A DNA stretch of 48,244 bases from Deltaproteobacteria bacterium RBG_16_49_23 (GTDB taxonomy: Bacteria > Desulfobacterota > BSN033 > UBA1163). Below, in pieces: positions 16,925 to 24,339 of the stretch; the first letter of the stretch is position 1; each line of letters starts with the position of its first letter. The DNA lies in assembly GCA_001798855.1 (NCBI GenBank), contig MGQQ01000084.1, positions 1-48,244 of the forward strand, given 5' to 3'. The translations under genes were made by a program, and so were the position numbers. The notes below the pieces were generated by a model. It did no database searches. It saw only the letters and a list, made by a program, of their open reading frames with translations, and was not told the DNA's origin.

Positions 16925-17342
16925 CTTTTTGATTCCTGATTTGGTCGAGATATCCCTGAAGAATGAGAACAGCAGCTAATTTATCTATCACTCCCTTTCT
17001 TTTTTTTCTGGAAAGATCGGCTTGCAGCAAGGTTCTTGAAGCCTCCACCGTTGAAAGTCTTTCGTCCCGGGTCACAATGGGGAGTTTCATTCTTTCCTTA
17101 AGGGCCTTGATCCATTGGAAAACAAATTCTGCCTGTCTCCCCAGGGTCCCGTCCATATTGATGGGGAGGCCGACCACGATCTTCTCAATTTTAAACTGAT
17201 CAATAATCGATAGGATCTCTCCCAGGTCGTTCGACATTGAGGTCCGTTTAATTGTTTTGAGACCCTGGGCAGTTAATCCAAGTTCGTCACTGATCGCTAT
17301 TCCAATTGTTTTGGAACCAAGGTCTAACCCCAAAATCCGCAT
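16902..17342 (-). CDS. ruvX: RuvX/YqgF family pre-16S rRNA nuclease or resolvase
   Basis: A 146-residue RNase H-fold protein. It begins MRILGLDLGSKTIGIAISDE, with the first acidic metal ligand in the LGLDLGSKTIGIA strand, and carries the VVGLPINMDGTLGRQA region and RDERLSTVEA, both typical of YqgF. A GTG codon at 17345 immediately precedes the ATG at 17342; the ATG is preferred. It processes the 5' end of 16S rRNA in E. coli and is often annotated as a Holliday junction resolvase. It is the first gene of ruvX-mltG. Confidence 0.95.
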   Translation of the reverse strand: MRILGLDLGSKTIGIAISDELGLTAQGLKTIKRTSMSNDLGEILSIIDQFKIEKIVVGLPINMDGTLGRQAEFVFQWIKALKERMKLPIVTRDERLSTVEASRTLLQADLSRKKRKGVIDKLAAVLILQGYLDQIRNQKDELPPST

Positions 17343-17463
17343 CACTTTATATCTCCCATTTTACGGTTCAATGTCAAGAGGCTGATTTTCAAGAGAAGAC
17401 GTTTTTTTAAAAAATAAAATAATTTTAATAGGTTATAGTTTTTATGAGAGCAATAAAATTATC

Positions 17464-17492
17464 TTGACATTAAATGTTGAGTTTGTTATAAA
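17464..17492 (+). promoter_or_regulatory. Sigma-70-type promoter for the acyl-CoA dehydrogenase operon
   Basis: TTGACA at 17464-17469 and TATAAA at 17487-17492 are separated by 17 bases, a near-consensus promoter, with AT-rich sequence upstream. The first start codon lies about 28 bases after the expected transcription start. Confidence 0.75.
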
Positions 17493-17527
17493 TTGCACAA
17501 TCTAATAAAAGAGAGGGGGCCATTTTT

Positions 17528-18672
17528 ATGGATTTTTCATTAACAGAAGAACAAGTGGCAATGCGTGAAATGGCAAAAAGTTTTGCGGAGAAGAAGATTG
17601 CCCCGACGATGGAGGAAGACGAGAAAGAACATCGTTTCCGGCGGGAGATTGTTAAAGAAATGGCCAAACTGGGGTTCTTTGGATGTATTGCGCCTGAGAA
17701 ATATGGTGGAAATGAGACGGGGTATCTTGCGGCCTCTGTGATGACTGAAGAGATCGCAAGAATCTCCCCGTCTTGGGGACTCCCTTTCAATCTTCAAATG
17801 AATTCGATCCAGTCTGTCCTTCTTAATTTTGGAACGGAGGAACAGAGGGAACGCTGGATTCCCAAATTGATCAATGCTGACTTACTGGGGTGTTTTGCCA
17901 TCACCGAGGCCAATACCGGGTCGGATGTTGCCTCCATGAAGTCAACGGCAGTAGAGACAGAGGGAGGATTTGTTCTGAACGGGACCAAGATGTGGATTTC
18001 AGGGGTGCCTGTGGCTGATCTTGGCATCGTCTATATGTATACTGACAAGGCAGCAAAACATCGCGGCATGTCAGCCTTTATCGTAGATATGCATGCCCCG
18101 GGCGTCACCCAAAAATCGATTGATTCGAAATTGGGCCTTTTCTGTGCTCCGACAGGGGAAATCATTTTTGAGGATGTGAAGGCGCCGAAGGACTGTCTGG
18201 TGGGCCAAAAAGGAGATGGATTTAAAATTTGCATGTCCATGCTTGATAATACTCGGCTTTCTTCCGCATCACGGGCCGTTGGGGTGGCCAGAGCATGTCT
18301 CGAACACTCTGTCCGGTATGCCAATGAACGAGAGCAGTTTGGACAACCCATTCCAATTTCCAAATGATCCAGGAACAGATTGCAGAAATGTATGTGGAAG
18401 AACAGGCTGCCCGGCTGCTGGTTTATCGAGCCGCCTGCAATAGAGACTTGGGACAGCGGAACACCATCGAGGTATCCTGTGCAAAATTTTATGCTGCAGA
18501 GGTGGCTGTCAAAGCCGCAAATCAGGCGGTGAAGATTTTCGGATCTTATGGTTTTTCCAGTGAATATCCGGTTGAGAGGCTTTATCGGGATGCGAAGTCC
18601 TACCAGATTGTGGAAGGAACGTCCAATATCCAGAAGATGATTATCGCCAGAAATGCATTGGGGCTGAAGTAA
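17528..18672 (+). pseudogene. Acyl-CoA dehydrogenase, split by a one-base deletion
   Basis: Two frames together make one standard acyl-CoA dehydrogenase of about 381 residues. The first frame (17528-18367) carries the N-terminal helical domain, the FAD-binding FAITEANTGSDVASMKSTA and the WISG strand, and ends shortly after REQFGQPI. The second (18364-18672) continues with FQMIQEQIAEMY and holds the catalytic-Glu region IVEGTSNIQ. The switch falls at CCCATTCCAATTTCC; one extra T would restore an unbroken frame (1146 bases). It is either a recent inactivation or a sequencing error. RBS GAGAGGGGGC is upstream. It would oxidise a short or cyclic acyl-CoA; the substrate is unknown, and the neighbouring bam genes suggest a ring-derived or dicarboxylic acyl-CoA. 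Confidence 0.85.
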
Positions 18673-18710
18673 ATAAAAAAGAAATCGGTTGTTAAGAGGA
18701 GGTTATCATT

Positions 18711-18926
18711 ATGGGGACATCAGTAACTGTACCAATGGTAGGAAAGATAGTTTCGGTTTCCGTCAAGGCAGGAGATAAAATAAAAGAGGATGATCAAGTG
18801 GCTGTTTTGGAAGCGATGAAGATGGAGATGCCCATCGTGGCTCCGGTTAGCGGGACAGTCAAAGAGATCTGCGTGGGCCCCGGACAGGAAGTTGAGGCAG
18901 AGGCAGTGATTGCTGTGATTGAATGA
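18711..18926 (+). CDS. Stand-alone biotin (biotinyl/lipoyl) carrier protein
   Basis: A 71-residue single-domain carrier. The motif EAMKMEM places the modified lysine at residue 37, with the mirrored half-barrel ending in GPGQEVEAEAVIAVIE. Such small carriers serve multi-subunit biotin-dependent carboxylases or decarboxylases (for example glutaconyl-, methylmalonyl- or acetyl-CoA systems). No carboxyltransferase or biotin carboxylase gene is in the window, so its partner is elsewhere. It lies 38 bases after the acyl-CoA dehydrogenase and is likely in its operon, with AGAGGAGG-like sequence before the ATG. Confidence 0.92.
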   Translation: MGTSVTVPMVGKIVSVSVKAGDKIKEDDQVAVLEAMKMEMPIVAPVSGTVKEICVGPGQEVEAEAVIAVIE

Positions 18927-18950
18927 GGAAAGGGGGGATAAAAAAAGCAC

Positions 18951-19406
18951 ATGAATGAGGTTTTTTTATCCAGTTTGAGTATTCGGCCCATGACCGTTGG
19001 AGATATTGATGCGATCGTTGACATCGACCGCAGGGTTATCGGAAAGTCGAGGCTGGATTACTGGGAGAAGCTCGTTCCTCAGAATCCACAGTATCCTTTT
19101 TCCTCTCTGGTAGCTGAGTTTGAAGGGAAGGTGATCGGGTTTGTGGTAGGGGAAGTGAGCGGATGGGAGTTTGGTGTTCCTGATACGATCGGGTGGCTCA
19201 GTATCATCGGTGTGGATCCGGACTATCAGCACAAAGGCGTGGCGAGAAGATTGAGCCAGGAATTTGTTAAAAATCTTAAGACGATTGGCGTCAGCGTCAT
19301 CTATACCCTGGTGAACTGGAACGATTGGGACCTCCTCAAGTTTTTCCGGGCGATGGGGTTTGCAAGAGGAGGAGATATGATCAACCTGGAACTGAAGGTT
19401 GAATGA
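18951..19406 (+). CDS. GNAT family N-acetyltransferase
   Basis: A 151-residue single GNAT domain. It starts with LSIRPMTVGDIDAIVDIDRR, has the central strand WLSIIGVDPDYQHKGVARRL, whose QHKGVA matches the Q/RxxGxG/A acetyl-CoA pyrophosphate loop, and ends with NWNDWDLLKFFRAMGF. Length is typical. The acceptor is unknown; it may act on a protein lysine or a small amine. It is 24 bases downstream of the biotin carrier. In some aromatic degraders GNAT enzymes regulate acyl-CoA ligases by acetylation, but nothing in this sequence shows that. Confidence 0.88.
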   Translation: MNEVFLSSLSIRPMTVGDIDAIVDIDRRVIGKSRLDYWEKLVPQNPQYPFSSLVAEFEGKVIGFVVGEVSGWEFGVPDTIGWLSIIGVDPDYQHKGVARRLSQEFVKNLKTIGVSVIYTLVNWNDWDLLKFFRAMGFARGGDMINLELKVE

Positions 19407-19532
19407 TGTCGGAGGATGGAGGATGGAGGCAAAACATCTATCCTCGAATGCACTGTTCCTCCACGGCCTCGGCAAGGCGAAGCCGAGAGTGGCAAACGGA
19501 GTCATCTTCCCTCGAAATGAAAGGAGTTGCGG

Positions 19533-20288
19533 ATGGGTCGGCTGGAAGGTAAGGCTGCCGTTGTAACAGGCGGAGGGAGAGGAATCGGAAGGGCTATCTG
19601 CTTTGCCTATGCGAAGGAAGGGGCGGATGTGATCGTCAACTATGCTACGAAAGAACAACCCGCACAGGAAGTGGTAGCGGTGATCGAAAAAATGGGACGG
19701 AAAGCTGTTGCGGTGAAAGGCAATGTGGCGGTCAAGGCCGATGCGGAGAAGATCATTAATACCTGCGTTGACCATTTCGGAAAGATCGACATCCTGGTAA
19801 ACAATGCAGGAGTTTCAAAACCAAATATGCTTTATAAAATGACAGAGGAACAGTGGAATGAGGTGATCGACATTCAACTTAAAGGGCCCTTCCTCTGCAT
19901 CCAGGCCGCGTCAAAATATATGATGGAGAGAAAATACGGAAAGATCATTAATGTGACTTCTTCAGCCGGGTTGTGGGGAACGAAAGGACAGATCAACTAT
20001 AGTTCAGCAAAGGGAGGAATCCTTGCTCTGACGAAGTCGGCGGCACGAGAATTGGCCGGTTATGGGGTTACGGTGAATGTGATTCAGCCGGGATATGTAA
20101 GCACTGAGATGACCGAGAAGATTCGGACAGACCCAAAGCTTAAGGAGATTTATACGGGCAGGATTTTGCTGGGTCGATTTGCGGAACCGGAAGAGATTGC
20201 TCTCACCTTCGTCTTCTTGGCGTCGGAAGAGTCGAACTATATCACCGGCCAGTTGATCTGCGTGGATGGTGGACTTGGAATGACTTAA
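19533..20288 (+). CDS. SDR family oxidoreductase (FabG/3-hydroxyacyl-CoA dehydrogenase-like)
   Basis: A 251-residue classical short-chain dehydrogenase. It has TGGGRGIG (cofactor loop, from about residue 13), NNAG (about 90), catalytic Ser in TSSAG, YSSAKGG (Tyr-x3-Lys), and PGYVSTEM. ATG 19533 lies behind AAAGGAG; an in-frame TTG at 19527 is less likely. The N-terminal region (VNYATKEQ) lacks an obvious acidic residue at the second strand end, so NADP may be used. It should reduce or oxidise a 3-hydroxy/3-keto acyl group. Gene order beside bamQ suggests a beta-oxidation step after ring opening; this is inference. Confidence 0.9.
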   Translation: MGRLEGKAAVVTGGGRGIGRAICFAYAKEGADVIVNYATKEQPAQEVVAVIEKMGRKAVAVKGNVAVKADAEKIINTCVDHFGKIDILVNNAGVSKPNMLYKMTEEQWNEVIDIQLKGPFLCIQAASKYMMERKYGKIINVTSSAGLWGTKGQINYSSAKGGILALTKSAARELAGYGVTVNVIQPGYVSTEMTEKIRTDPKLKEIYTGRILLGRFAEPEEIALTFVFLASEESNYITGQLICVDGGLGMT

Positions 20289-20402
20289 TCGATTGCGGAT
20301 TGTGGATTGCGGAATTAGATCTTGATGGAGAATCTTCAGTTGAAAAAATTAAATCCGCATTCCGAAATCCGAATTCCAAAATAAGAAAAGGGGGTGAAAT
20401 AA

Positions 20403-21515
20403 ATGTCAACAGTACCTGAAAAGATTCAAACGTGGCAGATGGTTCAACCCACCTCAAAGAATAAGGAGACGGGTGAGGTTAAACCGGGTAAACTGGAGAA
20501 GACTTCCATTCCGGTCCCTACATTGGCGGCGGATGAGGTCCTGGTTAAAGTGGCGGGCTGTGGAGTCTGTCATACGGACCTCGGCTATTTCTACGATGGT
20601 GTTCCAACCGTCCAGAAACCGCCTCTCACCCTTGGTCATGAGATCAGTGGAACGGTGGTGGCAGGGGACGAAAAATGGATGGGCAAAGAGGTGATCATCC
20701 CGGCGGTCATGCCCTGCCGTAAATGTTTGCTCTGCAAGACCGGCAGGGGGAATCGCTGTTTGGTTCAGAAGATGCCAGGAAACAGCCTGGGGGTTTATGG
20801 GGGGTTTTCGAGTCACATTCCAGTCCCCTCCATTGATCTCTGCGAAGTGAGAAACCGGGGCAATATTCCTCTGGAACATTTAGCGGTTGTGGCGGATGCG
20901 GCAACCACACCGTATCAGGCGGCTAAAAGGGCTGACATCCAACCAGGTGATCATGTGATTATCATCGGGGTTACCGGAGGAGTCGGGGTCTATATGGCTC
21001 AAACAGCGAAAGCTCTTGGCGCAAAGGCGGTTATAGGGATTGCGAGAAACCCGCAGAAACTTCAGAGGGCTTTGAAATATGGGGCTGATTTTGTAATCAG
21101 TTCACAGGATAAACAGATCAAGGATATCCGAAATGAGTTTCGAGATATCTGCAAGAAGAATGGTCTGGAAGCGGGTTTTGGCTGGAAGATTTTCGAGGTG
21201 ACCGGAATTAAGGCAGGACAGGACATTGCCCTGGAATTACTCTCGTTCACTGGAAAGCTGGTTGTAGTTGGATTCGGGATGGCAAAGAGTGAATATATGT
21301 TATCTCGTCTGATGGCTTTTGATGCGGATATTCTTGGGACCTGGGGGTGTCTACCGGAGTATTATCCCATCGTGCTCAATATGGTCCTATCGAAAAAGAT
21401 CGACATTGGACCCTTTGTCGAGACACGACCGATGAGCCAGATTGCATCGGTCTTCGATGAGGTTCACAAGGCCGGTTCTCCGGAAAAGAGAATCGTTCTG
21501 ACCCCTGACTTTTAA
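20403..21515 (+). CDS. bamQ: 6-hydroxycyclohex-1-ene-1-carbonyl-CoA dehydrogenase
   Basis: A 370-residue zinc-dependent medium-chain alcohol dehydrogenase. Catalytic zinc ligands are CGVCHTD and GHE, and the structural zinc site is CRKCLLCKTGRGNRC. The cofactor loop is GVTGGVG. The N-terminal region and the unusual C-terminal WGCLPEYYP region match the Had/BamQ family as I know it. It oxidises 6-hydroxycyclohex-1-ene-1-carbonyl-CoA to the 6-oxo compound with NAD+ in anaerobic benzoyl-CoA breakdown. The next gene encodes the ring-opening hydrolase that uses its product, which strongly supports the call. AAGGGGGTG precedes the ATG. Confidence 0.9.
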   Translation: MSTVPEKIQTWQMVQPTSKNKETGEVKPGKLEKTSIPVPTLAADEVLVKVAGCGVCHTDLGYFYDGVPTVQKPPLTLGHEISGTVVAGDEKWMGKEVIIPAVMPCRKCLLCKTGRGNRCLVQKMPGNSLGVYGGFSSHIPVPSIDLCEVRNRGNIPLEHLAVVADAATTPYQAAKRADIQPGDHVIIIGVTGGVGVYMAQTAKALGAKAVIGIARNPQKLQRALKYGADFVISSQDKQIKDIRNEFRDICKKNGLEAGFGWKIFEVTGIKAGQDIALELLSFTGKLVVVGFGMAKSEYMLSRLMAFDADILGTWGCLPEYYPIVLNMVLSKKIDIGPFVETRPMSQIASVFDEVHKAGSPEKRIVLTPDF

Positions 21516-21526
21516 AAAACTGGACC

Positions 21527-21613
21527 AATGGAATACTGGAATGTTGGAAGATTGGGTTTAATTGTAACAATTTGTTTGATCATCATTCCATTATTCCACC
21601 ATTCCAATCTTCT
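21527..21613. repeat. GGAAT/ATTCC-rich potential hairpin
   Basis: Repeated TGGAAT units on the left (21529-21556) and ATTCCA units on the right (21584-21608) can pair in several registers between bamQ and bamA. Similar AAATCCGCAATCC-like strings occur at 20289-20395 and 24022-24055. They are non-coding, low-complexity intergenic repeats. Confidence 0.4.
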
Positions 21614-21679
21614 TTGTCGTCAATGATAGAGATATTCTGGTTGACTACAACGCATTAACAAAATGGAAAGGAGGATATT

Positions 21680-22828
21680 ATGTCATTAAAGTGGATGCCG
21701 CGAGAGCATGAGATGAAAAACCATAGTCGTTATGGATCAGAGCATTGGGGAACAGAGGCCCCATGCACAGTGTACGAAAAAAAACCTTTGAAGGACCCAA
21801 AGGGGAATGTCATACCCGGGCTTTTCAATGCTTGGATCAGGCTCAATAACCCGAACCAATACAACTCCTATACGACGGAGATGGTGAAAGGGGTTATTGC
21901 GGGTTTCGAAAATGCCTCCACCGACCGCTCGGTGGTGGCTGTTGTATTTACCGGCACAGGCCCTTATGCCTTCTGCACCGGCGGCAACACCAGGGAGTAT
22001 TCAGAATATTACAGCATGCGGCCCGAAGAGTATGGGTCTTACATGGAGCTCTTCAATAACATGGTGGACTCCATCCTCATGTGCAAGAAACCGGTTATCT
22101 GCAGAGTGAATGGCATGAGGGTAGCAGGAGGGCAGGAGATTGGTACCGCCTGCGATCTGACTGTTGCTTCTGACCTTGCCATTTTAGGCCAGGCAGGTCC
22201 CCGGCACGGATCCGCTCCGGTGGGCGGCGCTTCTGACTTTCTCCCCTTTTTCCTTTCCATCGAGGATGCCATGTGGAGCTGCATTAGCTGCGAGATGTGG
22301 TCTGCGTATAAGATGTGGCGCAAGGGTCTCATCTCCAAGTGTGTTCCTGTTCTCAAAGATGAAAAAGGACAATGGGTTCGAAATCCTCAGGTCATTACCG
22401 AAACCTATGTGAAAGATGGCGACCTTGTCTATGGAGAGTTAAAGACCGGAGACGAATTCAAGAAGGCCCGGGAATGGGTAAACGGAAAACTCAAGAATAA
22501 TGAATATGACTTTGCCCTTCTCGATGCGGAGGTGGAGAAGATTTGCTGGACCTTTGCGAATCTCTTCCCGGGTTGTTTGATAATGTCCATTGACGGCATT
22601 CGGAACAAGAAGAAGTTCTTCTGGGATCAGACCAAGAACACGAACCGGCACTGGCTGGCCGCCAACATGATGGGAGAGGCTTTCCTTGGATTTGGCGCCT
22701 TCAACACAAAGAAGATTACCGGCGCCGACACAATCGATTTCATCAAATACCGCCAGAATATTGCCGAAGGCAAGCTCGTGGACGAGACCTTCTTCGAGGA
22801 AGTTTTAGGAAAACCCCAGAGCAAATAA
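21680..22828 (+). CDS. bamA: 6-oxocyclohex-1-ene-1-carbonyl-CoA hydrolase (ring opening)
   Basis: A 382-residue crotonase-superfamily enzyme with the long extensions that set BamA/Oah apart from ordinary hydratases. Visible are FTGTGPYAFCTGGNTREYSEYY near residue 90-110, the oxyanion region VNGMRVAGGQEIGTACDLTVASD, and GQAGPRHGSAPVGGASDFLPFF. It hydrolyses the alicyclic ring to 3-hydroxypimelyl-CoA and is a recognised marker for anaerobic aromatic degradation. AAAGGAGGATATT precedes the ATG. It follows bamQ and precedes bamR; a strong intrinsic terminator lies just after it. Confidence 0.95.
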   Translation: MSLKWMPREHEMKNHSRYGSEHWGTEAPCTVYEKKPLKDPKGNVIPGLFNAWIRLNNPNQYNSYTTEMVKGVIAGFENASTDRSVVAVVFTGTGPYAFCTGGNTREYSEYYSMRPEEYGSYMELFNNMVDSILMCKKPVICRVNGMRVAGGQEIGTACDLTVASDLAILGQAGPRHGSAPVGGASDFLPFFLSIEDAMWSCISCEMWSAYKMWRKGLISKCVPVLKDEKGQWVRNPQVITETYVKDGDLVYGELKTGDEFKKAREWVNGKLKNNEYDFALLDAEVEKICWTFANLFPGCLIMSIDGIRNKKKFFWDQTKNTNRHWLAANMMGEAFLGFGAFNTKKITGADTIDFIKYRQNIAEGKLVDETFFEEVLGKPQSK

Positions 22829-22852
22829 GGTGAAAATGATTGGCAAAAGCAT

Positions 22853-22898
22853 ACCCTTTGGGCCTGGAAATTTTTCCCTGCCCAAAGGGTGTTTTTTT
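22853..22898 (+). terminator. Intrinsic terminator after bamA
   Basis: ACCCTTTGGGC (22853-22863) and GCCCAAAGGGT (22880-22890) form a perfect 11-bp stem with a 16-base loop, followed by GTTTTTTTA. This is a textbook Rho-independent terminator, so bamR downstream may depend on read-through or its own promoter. Confidence 0.9.
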
Positions 22899-22921
22899 AT
22901 GAATGCTCAAAGATTATAGAA

Positions 22922-23098
22922 ATTGCCCTCTCCCTTGATGCCTGCCTGCCGGTAGGCAGGGGAGAGGGCAGGGGTGAGGGTGATTAGACTTTGATTTCCC
23001 CTCCCCTCCATCCCCTCCCCTGCCTTCGCCGAAGCGCCTGCCCTCCGCAAGGCTTCTGGAGGCGGGGCTACGCGCAGGCAGGCGCCAGGGTAGGGGAA
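22922..23098. repeat. GC-rich palindromic repeat cluster before bamR
   Basis: CCCTCTCCC pairs with GGGAGAGGGC around CCTGCCGGTAGGCAGG (22945-22960). A second GC-rich segment (23020-23095) has further CCTGCC/GGCAGG blocks. These belong to the dispersed palindrome families. No gene is seen here, and no clear promoter for bamR was found inside. Confidence 0.6.
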
Positions 23099-23120
23099 AT
23101 ATTTGGAAGGAGGTGCAACA

Positions 23121-23888
23121 ATGACTTTTAAGCATATCCAGATCGAATTCAAGGACGGGGTGGCTTTCATCACCTTGAACCGTCCTCCTCTCAATTGGCT
23201 GAACCTCGAAATGATGGAAGAGTTCAATGCCTATCTTGAGAGCCTGATGAACGAAAAGACCCTGAAGCTCCTTGTCATTCAGGCGATGGGTAAGGCGTTT
23301 TCCGTGGGTGTGGAGGTGGCGGACCACCTGGGAGATTTGGGTCCCAAAATGATCGAGACCTTTCATAAGATGTTCAGGCTCATGGATTCTCTCAAAGTTC
23401 CCTCCATCGGCCTGGTCAACGGCGCCGCCCTTGGAGGAGGCTGTGAATTGGCGATTTATTGCGACATGGTGATTGCAACAGAAAGGGCAAAGTTTGGACA
23501 ACCTGAAATCCAGGTCGGCGTCTTCCCACCTATCGCCGCTTTGATCTTTCCAAGGATGATCGGACGAAAGAAGGCGATGGAGTTAATCCTCACCGGCGAT
23601 ACGATCGGCGCCCAGGAGGCTCTGACATTGGGATTGGTCAATAAGGTTGTTCCCGAAGCCTCGCTTCAAGAGGAGGTAAACGGCTTTATTGATAAATTTA
23701 AAAAGTTAAGCGGTATCGTTCTGAAGTTGACAAAGGAAGCCGCGCTTGCAGGTCTTAACGACGACATGGATCAGGGACTCAAAGCCATTGAGAAGATCTA
23801 TCTCGATCGATTAATGAAAACGGACGATGCCACCGAAGGCCTCAAGGCCTTCATGGAAAAGCGAAAACCCACCTGGAAAGACCAGTAG
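23121..23888 (+). CDS. bamR: Cyclohexa-1,5-diene-1-carbonyl-CoA hydratase
   Basis: A 255-residue crotonase-family enzyme. AAGGAGG at 23106-23112 fixes the ATG at 23121 (MTFKHIQIEF) rather than the in-frame TTG at 23103. It shows VNRPP-like NRPPLNWLNLEM, the oxyanion-hole loop VNGAALGGGCELAIYCDMVIA, and GQPEIQVGVFPPIAALIFPR. The last is typical of dienoyl-CoA hydratases of the Dch/BamR type, where an ordinary hydratase has a Glu-Glu pair. It hydrates the diene formed by benzoyl-CoA reductase to 6-hydroxycyclohex-1-ene-1-carbonyl-CoA, the substrate of BamQ. The family is certain and the specific reaction is likely from context. Confidence 0.87.
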   Translation: MTFKHIQIEFKDGVAFITLNRPPLNWLNLEMMEEFNAYLESLMNEKTLKLLVIQAMGKAFSVGVEVADHLGDLGPKMIETFHKMFRLMDSLKVPSIGLVNGAALGGGCELAIYCDMVIATERAKFGQPEIQVGVFPPIAALIFPRMIGRKKAMELILTGDTIGAQEALTLGLVNKVVPEASLQEEVNGFIDKFKKLSGIVLKLTKEAALAGLNDDMDQGLKAIEKIYLDRLMKTDDATEGLKAFMEKRKPTWKDQ

Positions 23889-23894
23889 AATTTT

Positions 23895-23931
23895 GGGGGA
23901 AGGACCAATGGGCCTCCCCCACCTATCTTTT
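23895..23931 (+). terminator. Probable terminator after bamR
   Basis: GGGGGAAGG and CCTCCCCC pair with one bulge around ACCAATGGG, followed by a short T-rich run (ATCTTTTT). It sits 6 bases after the bamR stop and probably ends the operon. Confidence 0.6.
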
Positions 23932-24158
23932 TCCGTTCCAATAGACTTGAAATTCCAACCTATTCGTCTCCAATTATATGACCATTGTCATAACGTTGTT
24001 ATTCTGATATAGTGGGGCAAATTGCGATTTCCGAAATCCGCAATCCGAATTTCACATTTGGTATGCTCCAAAAAATTGAAAGATGAAGGTGTGGAAGATT
24101 TTATCATTTAAATAGTAAGAGAAGGAATTCAAGAGTTTTAGTGAGTTGGGGTGTGTTT
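23932..24158. other. Gene-free AT-rich border of the defence island
   Basis: No gene was found. It contains AAATCCGCAATCCGAATTT-type repeat text at about 24022-24055, similar to that at 20289-20395. It is the left edge of the restriction-modification region, where sequence character changes from catabolic operons to defence genes. No tRNA or direct repeat marking an integration site was recognised. Confidence 0.4.
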
Positions 24159-24260
24159 ATGTCAGTTGAACGAATCAAGAAAGAAGAGGTAGATTTCTGG
24201 GTTCGTTCAAGATCGCAAATTGCGATCTTGAATCGTAGTAAGGTTGAGGGTAATGAATAG
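24159..24260 (+). CDS. Possible 33-residue leader peptide upstream of hsdR
   Basis: A short frame, MSVERIKKEEVDFWVRSRSQ and on to EGNE, ends 79 bases before hsdR. It is charged and has no known motif. A perfect 27-base palindrome lies inside it, which argues that the DNA or RNA structure may matter more than the peptide. There is no strong ribosome site. Low confidence. Confidence 0.2.
   Translation: MSVERIKKEEVDFWVRSRSQIAILNRSKVEGNE
24206..24232. promoter_or_regulatory. Perfect 13-bp-arm palindrome upstream of the RM operon
   Basis: TTCAAGATCGCAA, a single A, then TTGCGATCTTGAA. There is no T-run on the plus-strand side, so it is not an obvious terminator. Its position about 110 bases before hsdR suggests an operator for the restriction-modification genes or a leader RNA hairpin. 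Confidence 0.5.
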
Positions 24261-24339
24261 TGTAGGCTCAACAATCAATCTATTCATAATTCGATGCCTT
24301 GGAAATAAGAAGTAGGTGGAGGGCAAAAGATAAACAACG

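Noticed and set aside
18966-19775. 269-residue minus-strand frame
   Set aside because: It overlaps the GNAT and SDR genes antiparallel. The protein has no domain and spans an obvious gene boundary.
22914-23501. 195-residue minus-strand frame
   Set aside because: It runs through palindromic repeats and the complement of bamR.
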